The position numbers and the translations under genes were made by a program. A stretch of DNA of 64,000 bases from Kitasatospora sp. NBC_00374 (GTDB lineage: Bacteria; Actinomycetota; Actinomycetes; Streptomycetales; Streptomycetaceae), in contig NZ_CP107964.1 in the NCBI RefSeq assembly GCF_041434935.1, positions 1,054,001-1,118,000 of the forward strand. The letters are read 5' to 3'. Positions 45,240 to 55,738 of this stretch are shown piece by piece. Numbering within the stretch: position 1 is the first letter of the stretch; each line of letters begins with the position of its first letter. The notes beneath the pieces were generated by a model. The model saw only the letters and a program-made list of their open reading frames with translations, was not told the DNA's origin and searched no databases.

Positions 45240-46736
45240 GTGCCCCCATCCCTCGACCCGGCCTGTCTGCTGATCGACGGCGCCTGGACGCCGGCCGAGG
45301 ACGGCCGACAGCGAGCGGTCGTCAATCCCTTCGACGCCTCGACGCTGGCAACGGTCCCCGAAGCCTCCGAAGCCGATGCCGACAGCGCGGTACGCGCCGC
45401 CCGGTCCGCCTTCGACGAGGGCTCCTGGGCCCGCGCCCCGGCCGTCCATCGCGCGGGCGTGCTCACCGCCACCGCCGACGCGCTCCAGGCGCAGCGGGAA
45501 CAGCTGGCCCGGCTGGAGACGCTCGACACGGGCAAGACCCTGGCCGAGAGCCGCATGGACGTCGACGACGCCACCGCCGTCCTGCGCTACTACGCGGCGC
45601 TGGTGACCTCGGACGCGGGCCGCACGATCGACACCGGGCGACCCGACGCGATCAGCCGGGTGGTCCACGAGCCCGTGGGCGTCTGCGGACTGATCACACC
45701 GTGGAACTACCCGCTGCTGCAGATCTCCTGGAAGCTCGCCCCCGCCCTGGCGGCCGGCAACACCGTGGTGGCCAAGCCCAGCGAGGTCACACCGATGACC
45801 ACCATCGGTCTCTTCCGGCTGCTCCAGGAGCAGTTGGAACGGGCCGGCGCGCCGAGCGGAACGGCGAACCTGGTCCTGGGCGGCGGCGCCGTCGGTGCCG
45901 CGCTCGCCCGGCATCCCGAGGTCGACCTGGTCTCCTTCACCGGTGGCCTGGCCACCGGCCGCTCGGTGATGCGGGCGGCGGCCGACACGGTCAAGAGGGT
46001 CGCCCTGGAACTCGGGGGCAAGAACCCCAACATCGTCTTCGCCGACGCCGACCTCGACGCGGCGGTCGACTTCGCCCTCACCGCCGCCTTCCTGCACTCC
46101 GGCCAGGTCTGCTCGGCCGGCTCGCGGCTGCTGCTGCACCGCAGCCTGCACGCCGACTTCACCGCGGAGCTCGCCCGTCGCGCCGACCTCATCCGGCTCG
46201 GCGACGGACTCGACAAGGGCACCGAGACCGGCCCGCTGGTCTCCGCCGAGCACCGCCTGAAGGTCGAACGCCTCATCGCCGGCGCCCTCGCCGAGGGCGC
46301 GGTGCTCCGCGCCGGCGGCGGCCGGCCCACCGAGCCCGAGCTCCAGGCGGGCTTCTTCCTGCGGCCCACCGTCCTCGACGGCTGCCACGCGGGCATGACG
46401 GTGGTCCGCGAGGAGGTCTTCGGCCCCGTCCTGACCGTCGAGCTCTTCGACGACGAGGACGAGGTGGTGGCGCTGGCCAACGACACCCCGTACGGCCTGG
46501 CGGGCGCGGTGTGGACGCAGGACGCCGGGCGCGGCGAGCGCGTCGCGTCCCGGCTCCGCCTCGGCACCGTCTGGATCAACGACTACCACCCGTACGTGCC
46601 GCAGGCCGAATGGGGCGGGTTCAAGCAGTCCGGTACCGGACGCGAACTCGGCCCGTCCGGCCTGCGCGAGTACCAGGAGTCCAAGCACATCTGGCGCACC
46701 GTCACCCCGGCCGCCCAGCACTGGTTCGCCGGCTGA
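45240..46736 (+). CDS. Betaine-aldehyde-dehydrogenase-like NAD(P)+ aldehyde dehydrogenase
   Basis: A 498-residue class-I-type aldehyde dehydrogenase: ITPWNYPLLQISWKLAPALA, LELGGKNPNIVF with the general-base Glu, and the nucleophile Cys in SGQVCSAGSRLL. The sequence near the Cys fits betaine/amino-aldehyde dehydrogenases. With the choline dehydrogenase at 52366 it would finish choline to glycine betaine; other aldehydes cannot be excluded. GTG at 45240 follows GAAAGG. It is divergent from the dimethylglycine dehydrogenase and has its own promoter and operator. The permease follows by 108 bp. Confidence 0.88.
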   Translation: MPPSLDPACLLIDGAWTPAEDGRQRAVVNPFDASTLATVPEASEADADSAVRAARSAFDEGSWARAPAVHRAGVLTATADALQAQREQLARLETLDTGKTLAESRMDVDDATAVLRYYAALVTSDAGRTIDTGRPDAISRVVHEPVGVCGLITPWNYPLLQISWKLAPALAAGNTVVAKPSEVTPMTTIGLFRLLQEQLERAGAPSGTANLVLGGGAVGAALARHPEVDLVSFTGGLATGRSVMRAAADTVKRVALELGGKNPNIVFADADLDAAVDFALTAAFLHSGQVCSAGSRLLLHRSLHADFTAELARRADLIRLGDGLDKGTETGPLVSAEHRLKVERLIAGALAEGAVLRAGGGRPTEPELQAGFFLRPTVLDGCHAGMTVVREEVFGPVLTVELFDDEDEVVALANDTPYGLAGAVWTQDAGRGERVASRLRLGTVWINDYHPYVPQAEWGGFKQSGTGRELGPSGLREYQESKHIWRTVTPAAQHWFAG

Positions 46737-46844
46737 CGCGGCGTCACTCCACTCCCCCGGTCCCTACGTCCGCACCTCCCGACTCCACCCGGTCCGCACA
46801 GCAAGCACGTCCCCCAGTCCCCCTTGCCTGCCACTGGAGCGACC

Positions 46845-48419
46845 ATGAGCAACCCGGGAACCACCAGAACCACCGCGCCGCCACCCGCCGACGACACCAC
46901 CGACCTCGCCCGCTTCGGCTACAAGCAGGAACTCGAACGCTCGCTCGGTTCCTTCTCCAGCTTCGCCGCGGGCTTCAGCTACATCTCGATCATGACCGGC
47001 GTGTTCCAGCTCTTCGGCTTCGGCTTCGCCTCCGGCGGCCCGGCCTTCGTCTGGAGCTGGCCGCTGGTCTTCATCGGCCAGGGCGCCGTCGCCCTGTGCT
47101 TCGCCGAGATGGCGGGCCAGTTCCCGCTGGCCGGCGGCGTCTACCAGTGGTCCAAGCAGATCGCGCGACCGGTCACCGCGTGGATGGCCGGCTGGATCAT
47201 GACCATCGGTGCGATCGTCACCGCGGCCGCGGTCGCCGTCGCGTACCAGATCATCCTGCCGCAGGTCTCGCTGGCCTTCCAGATCGTCGGCGGCGCCGAC
47301 GACGCCGGCGTGACCACCACTCCGAACGGCGCGAAGAACGCGATCCTGCTCGCCCTGGGTCTGGTCGTGTTCACCACGATCGTCAACATCGTCGGCGTCC
47401 GCCTGATGGCGAAGATCAACAACCTCGGCGTCGCCGTCGAGCTGATCGGCGTCATCCTGCTCATCATCATGCTGGCCGTGCACATCAAGCGCGGACCGCA
47501 GGTCATCCTGCACACCGCCGGCACCGGGGCCGGGCACTCCTGGGGCTACCTCGGCGCCTTCCTGGTGGCCTCGATCATGAGCGCGTACGTCTTCTACGGC
47601 TTCGACACCGCCGGCTCGCTCGCCGAGGAGACCAAGGAGCCGCGTCGCCACGCTCCCCGCGCCATCCTCCGCGCCCTCACCGCCGCCTTCCTGGCGGGCG
47701 GGGTGCTCATGCTCGTCGGCATGATGGCGGTCGGCAACATCGACGCCGAGGAGCTCGGCACGCTCGGCATGCCCTACCTGATCAAGTCCACCCTCGGCAC
47801 CGGCCTGGGCGACGCCTTCCTGGTCTGCTCGGCGATCGCCATCACGGTCTGCTGCCTCGCCGTGCAGACCGCCGCCATCCGGCTGCTCTTCTCCATGGCC
47901 CGCGACGGACGCCTCCCGTTCGGCGCCGCCATGGCCAAGGTCTCCCCCAAGTCCAGCACCCCGGTCGCGCCGGCCGTCATCACCGGCGTGCTGACCATCG
48001 CCCTGCTGCTCGTCAACATCGGCAACCAGCGGGTCTTCTTCATCCTCACCTCGGTCGCGATCATCCTCTTCTACATCCCCTATCTGCTGGTGACCGCCCC
48101 GATGCTGCTGCGCCGCCTGCGGGGCCACTGGCCGCGGGAGGAGCAGGGCCCCTACTTCACCATGGGCCGCTGGGGTCTGGTCGTGAACATCGTGGCCGTC
48201 GTCTACGGCGTGGCCATGACCGTCAACCTGGCGTGGCCGCGAACCGCCATCTACGGCGACGACCAGTGGTACTTCACGTGGGGCGCCATCGTCTTCACCA
48301 CGGTGATCTCGGCCGTCGGCGGTCTGCTGTACCTGCGCTACCGCAACCACGGCGGCACGCCGCAGCGCCCCGCCGCCACCGAGCCGGTGGCCGAGGACGG
48401 CCTCGCGGCCGAGGCCTGA
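46845..48419 (+). CDS. APC-family permease, probable choline/betaine or amine importer
   Basis: A 524-residue membrane protein with about 12 helices. Features of eukaryotic-like choline/GABA permeases are visible: GYKQELERSLGSFSSFAAGF before helix 1, GGVYQWSKQIARP, FYGFDTAGSLAEETKEPRRHAPRAI, and MARDGRLPFG. Given its neighbours it probably imports choline, betaine or a related methylated amine; this is inference. TGGAG precedes the ATG. A strong hairpin follows the stop. Confidence 0.85.
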   Translation: MSNPGTTRTTAPPPADDTTDLARFGYKQELERSLGSFSSFAAGFSYISIMTGVFQLFGFGFASGGPAFVWSWPLVFIGQGAVALCFAEMAGQFPLAGGVYQWSKQIARPVTAWMAGWIMTIGAIVTAAAVAVAYQIILPQVSLAFQIVGGADDAGVTTTPNGAKNAILLALGLVVFTTIVNIVGVRLMAKINNLGVAVELIGVILLIIMLAVHIKRGPQVILHTAGTGAGHSWGYLGAFLVASIMSAYVFYGFDTAGSLAEETKEPRRHAPRAILRALTAAFLAGGVLMLVGMMAVGNIDAEELGTLGMPYLIKSTLGTGLGDAFLVCSAIAITVCCLAVQTAAIRLLFSMARDGRLPFGAAMAKVSPKSSTPVAPAVITGVLTIALLLVNIGNQRVFFILTSVAIILFYIPYLLVTAPMLLRRLRGHWPREEQGPYFTMGRWGLVVNIVAVVYGVAMTVNLAWPRTAIYGDDQWYFTWGAIVFTTVISAVGGLLYLRYRNHGGTPQRPAATEPVAEDGLAAEA

Positions 48420-48443
48420 CCCTTCGTCAGGCCTTCCCGGGCA

Positions 48444-48483
48444 GCGGAACGGGGCGCCGGGATCACCCCGCGCCCCGTTCCGC
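48444..48483. terminator. Bidirectional hairpin between permease and iclR genes
   Basis: A perfect 14-bp stem, GCGGAACGGGGCGC / GCGCCCCGTTCCGC, with a 12-nt loop. It sits between two convergent genes and can act for both. It has no U-run. Confidence 0.8.
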
Positions 48484-48501
48484 CGGCCACACCGCGAACC
48501 G

Positions 48502-49317
48502 TCACTCCAGTCGGAGGTAGCCCAGCCGGGCCGAGACCTCCTCCGCCGCGGACCGGACCGCGGCAGCCACCTCCGGGATGCGGCGCTCGGTCAGCCGGAA
48601 GGACGGCCCGGAGGCGCTGATCGCCGCCACCACCTGCCCGTTGTGCGCGAACACCGGCGCCGCGACGGCGTTGAGTCCCGGCTCCAACTCCTCGACGCAG
48701 CAGGAGAAGCCGTCCGTGACGGCCTGCTTCAGCTGCGCGAGCAGGGTGCCGGGATCGGTGACGGTCCGCGGGGTGTAGCGCTCCAGGGGGGCGGCGAGCC
48801 TTGCCTTCAGCGCCTCCTCGGACAGGTACGCCATGAGCACCTTCCCGCTGGAGGTCGCGTGCAGTGGCGTGCGCTGACCGACCCAGTTGTGCGTGGTCAG
48901 GGCCGACGGGCCGAACACCTGGTCGATGTTGACGGCCTCGTTGCCGTCGAGGATCGCCACATTGATCGTCTCCGCGACCTGGACGGCCAGCCGCTCGCAG
49001 ACCGGTCGACTCTGCTGGGACAGGTCCATCCGGACCGTGGCGGCACCGGCGAGCCGGACCAGGCCCAGGCCCAGGCGGTACTTGCCGCGCTCCCCCGGCT
49101 GCTCGACGAGACCACGCATCTCCAGCGCGGCGGCGAGGCGAAACGCCGTCGACTTGTGCACACCGAGCTCCACCGCGAGTTCGGTGACACCCGTCTCGCC
49201 ACGGCGGGCGAGGATCTCCAGGATGGTCACCGCCCGGTCGACGGACTGCACAGGGGACTCCGTCTGTCGCGAGGAGCCCGGCCCCTCGGGGGGTCCGCCG
49301 TTCAGACTGTTGCTCAT
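48502..49317 (-). CDS. IclR-family transcriptional regulator
   Basis: A 271-residue regulator. The N-terminal winged helix-turn-helix (about residues 25-85: DRAVTILEILARRGETGVTE, HKSTAFRLAAALEMRGLVEQ) is followed by the IclR effector domain (SGKVLMAYLSEEAL, VEELEPGLNAVAAPVFAHNG, AAISASGPSFRLT). It lies amid the betaine genes and is divergent from the ferredoxin gene. Its own start codon overlaps a TTGCGTT/ATAACGCAAC element, implying autoregulation, and the same half-site recurs at three other positions in the cluster. It is the natural candidate to control all of them, with glycine betaine or a breakdown product as ligand (inference). Confidence 0.92.
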   Translation of the reverse strand: MSNSLNGGPPEGPGSSRQTESPVQSVDRAVTILEILARRGETGVTELAVELGVHKSTAFRLAAALEMRGLVEQPGERGKYRLGLGLVRLAGAATVRMDLSQQSRPVCERLAVQVAETINVAILDGNEAVNIDQVFGPSALTTHNWVGQRTPLHATSSGKVLMAYLSEEALKARLAAPLERYTPRTVTDPGTLLAQLKQAVTDGFSCCVEELEPGLNAVAAPVFAHNGQVVAAISASGPSFRLTERRIPEVAAAVRSAAEEVSARLGYLRLE

Positions 49318-49334
49318 AACGCAACATTATGCAC
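49316..49334 (-). promoter_or_regulatory. Candidate autoregulatory IclR site
   Basis: ATAACGCAACATTATGCAC overlaps the iclR start region. It resembles TTGCACATTACGCA at 45038-45051 and the ferredoxin-side site. Binding here would block iclR transcription or translation. Confidence 0.5.
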
Positions 49335-49361
49335 ATCATCCGGCCGATGGCATTCGCCCTC

Positions 49362-49425
49362 TTGACAAGCCCTCGGCAGCTCGAAAGCATGTTGCGTAAT
49401 CCGCATCGTGTTGTGCAATACGATA
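49362..49425 (+). promoter_or_regulatory. Ferredoxin-operon promoter with operator half-sites
   Basis: TTGACA (49362-49367) and AAGCAT (49385-49390) are 17 bp apart. Immediately downstream are GTTGCGTAAT (49391-49400) and TTGTGCAATACG (49411-49422), an imperfect inverted pair of the cluster's TTGCGYA half-site. Confidence 0.55.
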
Positions 49426-49463
49426 CACCGAGCGGGTTCGAGGATCCGAAGCTGGAGGTTCCC

Positions 49464-49784
49464 ATGATCACGGTGTGCCGGATCGACGACCTGCCGCCCG
49501 GCGAAGCGCTCCGAGTGACCGAGGGCGTACCGGCGCCGGTCGCCGTGTTCAACGCCGACGGGACCTTGTACGCCGTCGACGACACCTGCACCCACCAGGA
49601 CGCCTCGCTCGCCGACGGCTGGCTGGAGGGCTGCTTCGTCGAATGCCCCCTGCACGCGGCCTCCTTCGACCTCCGCACCGGCCGGCCGACGTGCCTGCCG
49701 GCCAAGCTGCCACTGCGGACCCACCGGGTCACCGTGGAGGACGGATGCGTCGTCCTGCACGTCACGGTCGGCGAGCCGGCGTGA
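49464..49784 (+). CDS. Rieske-type [2Fe-2S] ferredoxin
   Basis: A 106-residue ferredoxin related to those of aromatic dioxygenases. The cluster ligands are CTHQD (C and H) and CPLHAASFD (C and H), followed by the typical GRPTCLPAKLPLRTH stretch. ATG 49464 follows GGAGG at 5 nt. It would carry electrons from the reductase encoded next (GTGA overlap) to the GbcA-like oxygenase. Confidence 0.92.
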   Translation: MITVCRIDDLPPGEALRVTEGVPAPVAVFNADGTLYAVDDTCTHQDASLADGWLEGCFVECPLHAASFDLRTGRPTCLPAKLPLRTHRVTVEDGCVVLHVTVGEPA

Positions 49785-51010
49785 AGTCCGTCGCCGTGGT
49801 CGGCGCCTCACTGGCGGGTCTGAGCACGGTCCGCGCGCTGCGCGCCGAGGGCTACGACGGCTCGATCACCGTCATCGGCGACGAACGCCACCTCCCGTAC
49901 GACCGGCCGCCGCTGTCCAAGAGCTTCCTCAGGGGCGACCTGGACGCCGACGCGCTCGCGCTCGGCAGCCCGGACGAGTACGCGGACCTGTCCGTGCGGT
50001 GGCTGCTCGGCGAGCGGGCGGTCCGGCTGGAGCCCGCAACCCGGGCCGTCACCCTGGCCGGCGGCCGGGAAGTGCGCGCCGACGCCGTCGTGATCGCCAC
50101 CGGCGCCGGCCCCCGCACGATCGCGGGCGCCGAGGGGCTGGCGGGCGTCCACACGCTGCGCACCCTGGACGACGCGGTGGCGCTGCGCGCGGACCTGCGG
50201 GCGGGCCTGCCCCGCGTCGTGGTCGTCGGCGCGGGCTTCATCGGCGCCGAGGTCGCCTCCACGGCCCATGCGCTCGGCCTGGACGTCACCGTCGTCGAGG
50301 CCGCCGAGGTGCCGCTGGAGCGGGCCCTCGGACGCGACATGGGCCTGGTCTGCTCCTCGCTCCACGCGGACCACGGGGTGCGCCTGCTGTGCGGCACCGG
50401 CGTCGCGGGCCTCACCGGCGAAGGCCGGGTCACGGGCGTGCGGCTGACGGACGGGCGGCTGCTGCCGGCCGACGTGGTCGTGGTCGGCGTCGGGGTGCGG
50501 CCGGCGACCGACTGGCTCGCCGGGTCGGGGATCACTGTGGACGACGGGGTCGTGTGCGACGCCGGCTGCGCGACGAACATCCCCGGTGTCGTCGCCGTGG
50601 GCGATGTCGCCCGCTGCCCCAATCCGTTCACCGGGCGCTCCGTCCGCATCGAGCACTGGACCAACGCGACGGAGCAGCCGAGGACGGCCGCTCGCACGCT
50701 GCTGTCGGGCACGTCGGCGGCCGCGCCGGTGCAACCGCCGTACTTCTGGTCGGACCAGTACCGGGCCCGGATCCAGCTGGCCGGCCATGTCGGCCCGGGT
50801 GATCGACCCCGGCTCGTCGAGGGCGACGTGGAGAGCCGCTCCTTCGTCGCCGTCTACCGGCGGCACGGGCACGACGTCGCGGTGCTCGCCGTCAACCAGC
50901 CCAAGCTCTTCAGCCGGCTCCGCCGCACGCTCACGCCGGTCCCCGCCGCCGTCGCGCAGGCCGTTTCCCAGCCACGCTCCGTGTCCCGGACCCAGGGAGG
51001 TCCCCGATGA
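49781..51010 (+). CDS. FAD-dependent ferredoxin reductase
   Basis: A 409-residue reductase of the rubredoxin/BphA4 type. FAD motif [20 protein letters not shown] at the start, RPPLSKSFL, the NAD(P)H motif [17 protein letters not shown], and the FAD-site [12 protein letters not shown] reductase C-terminal domain follows ([23 protein letters not shown]). It likely reduces the adjacent ferredoxin for betaine demethylation. It starts with a GTG overlapping the ferredoxin stop and ends overlapping glyA (ATGA). Confidence 0.92.
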   Translation: MKSVAVVGASLAGLSTVRALRAEGYDGSITVIGDERHLPYDRPPLSKSFLRGDLDADALALGSPDEYADLSVRWLLGERAVRLEPATRAVTLAGGREVRADAVVIATGAGPRTIAGAEGLAGVHTLRTLDDAVALRADLRAGLPRVVVVGAGFIGAEVASTAHALGLDVTVVEAAEVPLERALGRDMGLVCSSLHADHGVRLLCGTGVAGLTGEGRVTGVRLTDGRLLPADVVVVGVGVRPATDWLAGSGITVDDGVVCDAGCATNIPGVVAVGDVARCPNPFTGRSVRIEHWTNATEQPRTAARTLLSGTSAAAPVQPPYFWSDQYRARIQLAGHVGPGDRPRLVEGDVESRSFVAVYRRHGHDVAVLAVNQPKLFSRLRRTLTPVPAAVAQAVSQPRSVSRTQGGPR

Positions 51011-52272
51011 ACCTTCTCCACCAGTCCCTGCACGCGCTCGACCCGGAGATCGCCGCCGCGGTCGACGCCGAGCTGCACCGCCAGCAGACCACCCTCGAAA
51101 TGATCGCCTCCGAGAACTTCGCCCCCGTGGCGGTCATGGAGGCCCAGGGTTCGGTCCTGACCAACAAGTACGCCGAGGGCTACCCCGGCAAGCGCTACTA
51201 CGGCGGCTGCGAGCACGTCGACGTGGTCGAGCAGATCGCGATCGACCGGATCAAGGAGCTGTTCGGCGCCGAGCACGCCAACGTCCAGCCGCACTCCGGC
51301 GCGCAGGCCAACGCGGCCGCCATGTTCGCGCTGATCCAGCCGGGCGACACCATCCTGGGCCTCAGCCTGGCCCACGGCGGCCACCTGACCCACGGCATGA
51401 AGATCAACTTCTCCGGCAAGCTCTACAACGTGGCCGCCTACCACGTCGACGAGACCGGCGTCGTCGACATGGCCGAGGTCGAGCGCCTCGCCAAGGAGCA
51501 CCAGCCGAAGCTGATCATCGCCGGCTGGTCCGCCTACCCCCGCCAGCTGGACTTCGCCGAGTTCCGCCGCATCGCGGACGAGGTCGGCGCCCTGCTCATG
51601 GTCGACATGGCACACTTCGCCGGCCTGGTCGCCGCCGGCCTGCACCCGTCCCCGGTGCCGTACGCCGACGTGGTCACCACCACCACCCACAAGACCCTCG
51701 GCGGCCCGCGCGGCGGCGTGATCCTCTCCAAGGCCGAGTACGCCAAGAAGATCAACTCCGCGGTCTTCCCCGGCCAGCAGGGCGGCCCGCTCGAGCACGT
51801 GATCGCCGGCAAGGCCGTCGCCTTCAAGATCGCCGCCTCCGAGGAGTTCAAGGAGCGCCAGCAGCGCACCCTGGACGGCGCCAAGATCCTCGCCGAGCGC
51901 CTGCTGCAGGCCGACGCGACCGAGGCCGGCGTCTCCGTCCTCTCCGGCGGCACCGACGTCCACCTGGTCCTCGTCGACCTGCGCCACAGCGAGCTCGACG
52001 GCCAGCAGGCCGAGGACCGCCTCCACGAGGTCGGCATCACGGTCAACCGCAACGCCGTCCCGAACGACCCCCGCCCCCCGATGGTCACCTCCGGCCTGCG
52101 GATCGGCACCCCCGCCCTCGCCACCCGCGGCTTCCAGGCCGAGGACTTCACCGAGGTCGCCGACATCATCGCCGAGGCGCTGCTGCCCGCCTTCGACGAG
52201 GCCAAGGCCACCGCCCTCAAAGCCCGCGTCACCGCGCTGGCCGCCAAGTACCCGCTCTACCCCGAGCGGTAG
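51007..52272 (+). CDS. glyA: Serine hydroxymethyltransferase, second (catabolic) copy likely
   Basis: A 421-residue PLP enzyme, full length. [27 protein letters not shown], and the PLP-Lys motif [14 protein letters not shown] are present. It converts glycine and methylene-tetrahydrofolate to serine. Its location in the betaine operon suggests it uses glycine and C1 units from sarcosine oxidase, apart from any housekeeping copy elsewhere. It overlaps the reductase gene by 4 bp and is closed by a strong hairpin. Confidence 0.95.
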   Translation: MNLLHQSLHALDPEIAAAVDAELHRQQTTLEMIASENFAPVAVMEAQGSVLTNKYAEGYPGKRYYGGCEHVDVVEQIAIDRIKELFGAEHANVQPHSGAQANAAAMFALIQPGDTILGLSLAHGGHLTHGMKINFSGKLYNVAAYHVDETGVVDMAEVERLAKEHQPKLIIAGWSAYPRQLDFAEFRRIADEVGALLMVDMAHFAGLVAAGLHPSPVPYADVVTTTTHKTLGGPRGGVILSKAEYAKKINSAVFPGQQGGPLEHVIAGKAVAFKIAASEEFKERQQRTLDGAKILAERLLQADATEAGVSVLSGGTDVHLVLVDLRHSELDGQQAEDRLHEVGITVNRNAVPNDPRPPMVTSGLRIGTPALATRGFQAEDFTEVADIIAEALLPAFDEAKATALKARVTALAAKYPLYPER

Positions 52273-52292
52273 ACGCGAGAGCGCGCGCAGCC

Positions 52293-52325
52293 CCGAGCCC
52301 ACCGCCGGTACGGCGGTGGGCTCGG
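52293..52325. terminator. Bidirectional hairpin between glyA and betA
   Basis: A perfect 15-bp stem, CCGAGCCCACCGCCG / CGGCGGTGGGCTCGG, with a GTA loop, in the gap between convergent genes. Confidence 0.85.
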
Positions 52326-52365
52326 CGGATCCGGAGGCCGGCCGTGGCGCGGGAACCCGTGCGGA

Positions 52366-54045
52366 TCAGGTGGTCCTGCGGTGGCGGTAGAACTCGGTGC
52401 GGTCCGGTTCGAGCGGGGTGTTGCCGAGGATGAGGTCGGCGGCCTTCTCGGCGAGCATCATGACCGGGGCGTAGATATTGCCGTTGGTCACGTACGGCAT
52501 CGCGGACGCGTCGACCACGTGCAGCCCTTCCAGGCCGTGGACCCCCAGGGTGGCCGGGTCGAGTACCGACATCTCGTCCGTGCCCATCCGGGCGGTGCAC
52601 GACGGGTGCAGGGCGGTCTCCCCGTCCTTGGCCACCCACTGCAGGATCTGTTCGTCGGTCTCGACCGCCGGTCCGGGCGAGATCTCCCCGTCGCTGAACT
52701 CGGCGAAGGCGGGCTGCCCGAGGATCCTGCGGGTGACCCGGATCGCCTCGACCCACTCCCGGCGGTCCTGCGCGGTGGAGAGGTAGTTGAACCTGAGAGC
52801 CGGGTGCTCGCGCGGGTCCCTCGACTTGATCTTCACCGAGCCGCGGGCATCGGAGTACATCGGGCCGATGTGCACCTGGTACCCGTGCCCGCCGGCCGGC
52901 GCGGAGCCGTCGTAGCGCACCGCGATCGGCAGGAAGTGGAACATCAGGTTGGGGTAGTCGACGTCCTCGTTGCTGCGGACGAAGCCACCGCCCTCGAAGT
53001 GGTTGGTCGCGCCCGGGCCCTTGCGCAGGAAGAGCCACTCCGCGCCGATGAAGGGCCGCCGCCACATCTTCATGGCCGGCTGCATGGACACCGGCTGCCT
53101 GCACGCGTGCTGGACGTACACCTCGAGGTGGTCCTGCAGGTTCTCGCCGACGCCCGGCAGGTGCTGGACGGCCTCGATACCGAGCGCGCCCAGCTCCGCC
53201 GCGTTGCCGACGCCGGAGAGCTGCAGCAACTGCGGGGAGTTGATGGCGCCGCCGGAGAGGATCACCTTGCCGCCGCTCACCCGGTGCAGGGTGCCTCCCC
53301 GGCTGTACTCCACGCCGACCGCGCGCTTGCCCTCGAACAGGACACGGCCGACGTGGGCCCGGGTCTGCAGGCGGAGGTTGGGGCGGTTCAGCACCGGGTG
53401 CAGGTAGGCGCGGGCGGCGCTGAGCCGGCGCCCGCGGCGCAGGTTGCGGTCGAAGGGGGCGAAGCCCTCCTGGCGGTAGCCGTTGACGTCGTCGGTGAGC
53501 GGGTAGCCGGCCTGCTGGACGGCCTCGAAGAACGCGGCGAACAGGGGGTTGGCGACCGGCCCGCGCTCCAGGACGAGGGGGCCGTCGTGGCCGCGGAAAC
53601 CCCGGCCGCCGGCGGCCGGGCCGGAGGCGTCCCGGTCGGCGAGGCAGTTCTCCATGCGTTTGAAGTACGGGAGGCAGTGGGCGTAGTCCCAGTCCTTCAT
53701 GCCGGGGTCGGCGCCCCAACGCTCGTAGTCGAGCGGGTTGCCGCGCTGGAAGATCATGCCGTTGATGCTGCTGGAGCCGCCGAGGACCTTGCCCCGGGCG
53801 TGGTAGATCCTCCGCCCGTTCATGAAGGGTTCCGGCTCGGACTCGTACTTCCAGTCGTAGAACCGGCTGCCGATCGGGAAGGTCAGGGCGGCCGGCATGT
53901 GGATGAAGACGTCCCAGGGGTAGTCCGGCCGGCCCGCCTCCAGTACCAGCACCCGGTTGGACGGGTCGGCGCTGAGCCGGGCCGCGAGCGCGCAGCCGGC
54001 CGAACCTCCGCCGACGATGATGAAGTCGTACTGCTGCAAGGTCAT
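52366..54045 (-). CDS. betA: Choline dehydrogenase (GMC oxidoreductase)
   Basis: A 559-residue flavoprotein. FAD motif [45 protein letters not shown], and the active-site HPSCTARMG plus [17 protein letters not shown] near the C-terminus match BetA. It oxidises choline to betaine aldehyde at the membrane face. It is leftward, opposite the sarcosine oxidase operon, with which it shares a regulatory region. Confidence 0.92.
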   Translation of the reverse strand: MTLQQYDFIIVGGGSAGCALAARLSADPSNRVLVLEAGRPDYPWDVFIHMPAALTFPIGSRFYDWKYESEPEPFMNGRRIYHARGKVLGGSSSINGMIFQRGNPLDYERWGADPGMKDWDYAHCLPYFKRMENCLADRDASGPAAGGRGFRGHDGPLVLERGPVANPLFAAFFEAVQQAGYPLTDDVNGYRQEGFAPFDRNLRRGRRLSAARAYLHPVLNRPNLRLQTRAHVGRVLFEGKRAVGVEYSRGGTLHRVSGGKVILSGGAINSPQLLQLSGVGNAAELGALGIEAVQHLPGVGENLQDHLEVYVQHACRQPVSMQPAMKMWRRPFIGAEWLFLRKGPGATNHFEGGGFVRSNEDVDYPNLMFHFLPIAVRYDGSAPAGGHGYQVHIGPMYSDARGSVKIKSRDPREHPALRFNYLSTAQDRREWVEAIRVTRRILGQPAFAEFSDGEISPGPAVETDEQILQWVAKDGETALHPSCTARMGTDEMSVLDPATLGVHGLEGLHVVDASAMPYVTNGNIYAPVMMLAEKAADLILGNTPLEPDRTEFYRHRRTT

Positions 54046-54506
54046 GGTGTCCTGCCATTGCTCTCGGGGCGGTGACGCCGTCTGCGCAAGTCTGGCGAGG
54101 TTGCTGCGGGTTTTGGGGTTGCGGGTCTGCGGGTCTGCGGGTCTGCGCGGGCACGGTGACGCGAGGCGCCCGTCGCGGTCCCTCAGCGGCGAGTTTCGCT
54201 ACGTGAAACTGCGTTCATAGTGCGCAACAGTTTCGGGACCTACCCGAGGATCGTCAAGGCCCCCCACGGCCCTCTTGTCAATCTGTTGTGTTAGGCGCAA
54301 CAGTGTGCGTAGTCTGAAACAGCGCCAAGGAGGTAAGTCATCACCACGGCGAACAGCGAGGGTCTGCCCCTGACGCCGACCTACCCGGAACCCCTCGCGC
54401 TCGCCCACGCCGTGCAGTGGCACGTGGAGCGCCGGGCCCCGCTCAACGGCGCCCGCACCGTCGTCCTCCACCGACACCGACGCCGTCTCTCCCCAGGAGT
54501 CCCGCG
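54046..54506. promoter_or_regulatory. betA / soxB divergent control region
   Basis: A 461-bp region. It contains five G-tracts from 54108 to 54141 (with GGGTCTGC three times), GTTTC-gctacgt-GAAAC at 54193-54209, TGCGCAACAG at 54221-54230, and GGCGCAACAG...TGTGCG at 54294-54309. The last lies between TTGTGT (54286) and TAGTCT (54310), a possible promoter. TTGCGCA-like halves again point to IclR control. AAGGAGGT at 54327-54334 has no ATG/GTG at normal distance. Confidence 0.55.
54340..54506 (+). pseudogene. Possible gene remnant with ATG-to-ATC start
   Basis: A perfect AAGGAGGT (54327-54334) is followed 5 nt later by ATC ACC ACG, which would read MTT... if the first codon were ATG. The frame ([20 protein letters not shown]...) looks protein-like for about 45 residues, then runs into soxB out of frame. 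It may be a lost leader gene or truncated ORF. Not recognised; evidence is only the site and frame quality. Confidence 0.3.
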
Positions 54507-55724
54507 ATGTCCCACCAGCTGCCCGAGCACCCCGACTGGCTGTGGCGCACCCCCGACCCCAAGCGCTCCTACGACGTGGTCATCGTCGGGGCGGGCGGCC
54601 ACGGGCTGGCCACCGCCTACTACCTCGCCCGCAACCACGGGATCACCAACGTCGCCGTGCTGGAACGCGGTTGGCTCGCCGGCGGCAACATGGCCCGGAA
54701 CACCACCATCATCCGGTCCAACTACCTCTGCGAGGAGAGCGCGGCGCTGTACGAGCACGCGCTGAAGCTCTGGGAGGTGTTGCCGCAGGAGCTGGAGTAC
54801 GACTTCCTGTTCAGCCAGCGCGGCGTGCTCAACCTCGCCCACACCCTGCAGGACGTCCGCGAGGGCACCCGCCGGGTCAACGCCAACCGGCTCGGCGGGG
54901 TCGACGCCGAGTGGCTGGACACCGACCAGGTGCGCGAGTTCTGCCCGATCGTCAACACCTCCCCCGACGTGCGCTACCCGGTGCTCGGCGCGACGCTGCA
55001 GCCCCGGGCCGGCATCGCCAAGCACGACCACGTCGCCTGGGCGCTGGCACGCAAGGCCGACGAGTACGGCGTCGACCTGATCCAGGGCTGCGAGGTCACC
55101 GGATTCCTGCGCGACGGCGACCGCGTCGTCGGCGTGCGGACCAGCCGGGGACCGATCAGCGCGGGAAGGGTCGCGCTGGCCGCCGCCGGGCACAGCAGCG
55201 TCCTCGCCGACCTGGCCGGACTGCGGCTCCCCGTGCAGAGCCACCCCCTGCAGGCGCTCGTCTCCGAGCTGCTGGAGCCCGTGCACCCCACCGTGGTGAT
55301 GTCCAACCACGTGCACGTCTACGTGAGCCAGGCCCACAAGGGCGAGCTGGTCATGGGCGCGGGCGTGGACTCCTACAACGGCTACGGCCAGCGCGGCTCC
55401 TTCCACCAGATCGAGCATCAGATGGCCGCGGCGCTGGAACTGTTCCCGATCTTCGCCCGGGCCCATGTGCTGCGCACCTGGGGCGGCATCGTCGACGTCA
55501 CCCCCGACGCCTCGCCGATCATCGGCCCGACGCCGATCGAGAACCTCTACCTCAACTGCGGCTGGGGCACCGGCGGTTTCAAGGCGACGCCCTCCTCCGG
55601 CTGGGTGTACGCGCACACCATCGCCACCGGCGAGCCGCACCCGCTGAACGCACCCTTCGCGCTGGAGCGGTTCACCACCGGCGCGCTCATCGACGAGCAC
55701 GGCGCCGCCGCCGTGGCGCACTGA
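54507..55724 (+). CDS. soxB: Sarcosine oxidase beta subunit
   Basis: A 405-residue flavoprotein subunit. The dinucleotide motif [38 protein letters not shown], and [16 protein letters not shown] match heterotetrameric sarcosine oxidase beta, which carries covalent FMN and the substrate FAD site. ATG 54507 follows AGGAG. First structural gene of soxBDAG. Confidence 0.94.
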   Translation: MSHQLPEHPDWLWRTPDPKRSYDVVIVGAGGHGLATAYYLARNHGITNVAVLERGWLAGGNMARNTTIIRSNYLCEESAALYEHALKLWEVLPQELEYDFLFSQRGVLNLAHTLQDVREGTRRVNANRLGGVDAEWLDTDQVREFCPIVNTSPDVRYPVLGATLQPRAGIAKHDHVAWALARKADEYGVDLIQGCEVTGFLRDGDRVVGVRTSRGPISAGRVALAAAGHSSVLADLAGLRLPVQSHPLQALVSELLEPVHPTVVMSNHVHVYVSQAHKGELVMGAGVDSYNGYGQRGSFHQIEHQMAAALELFPIFARAHVLRTWGGIVDVTPDASPIIGPTPIENLYLNCGWGTGGFKATPSSGWVYAHTIATGEPHPLNAPFALERFTTGALIDEHGAAAVAH

Positions 55725-55738
55725 CCGGAGGACCACAC

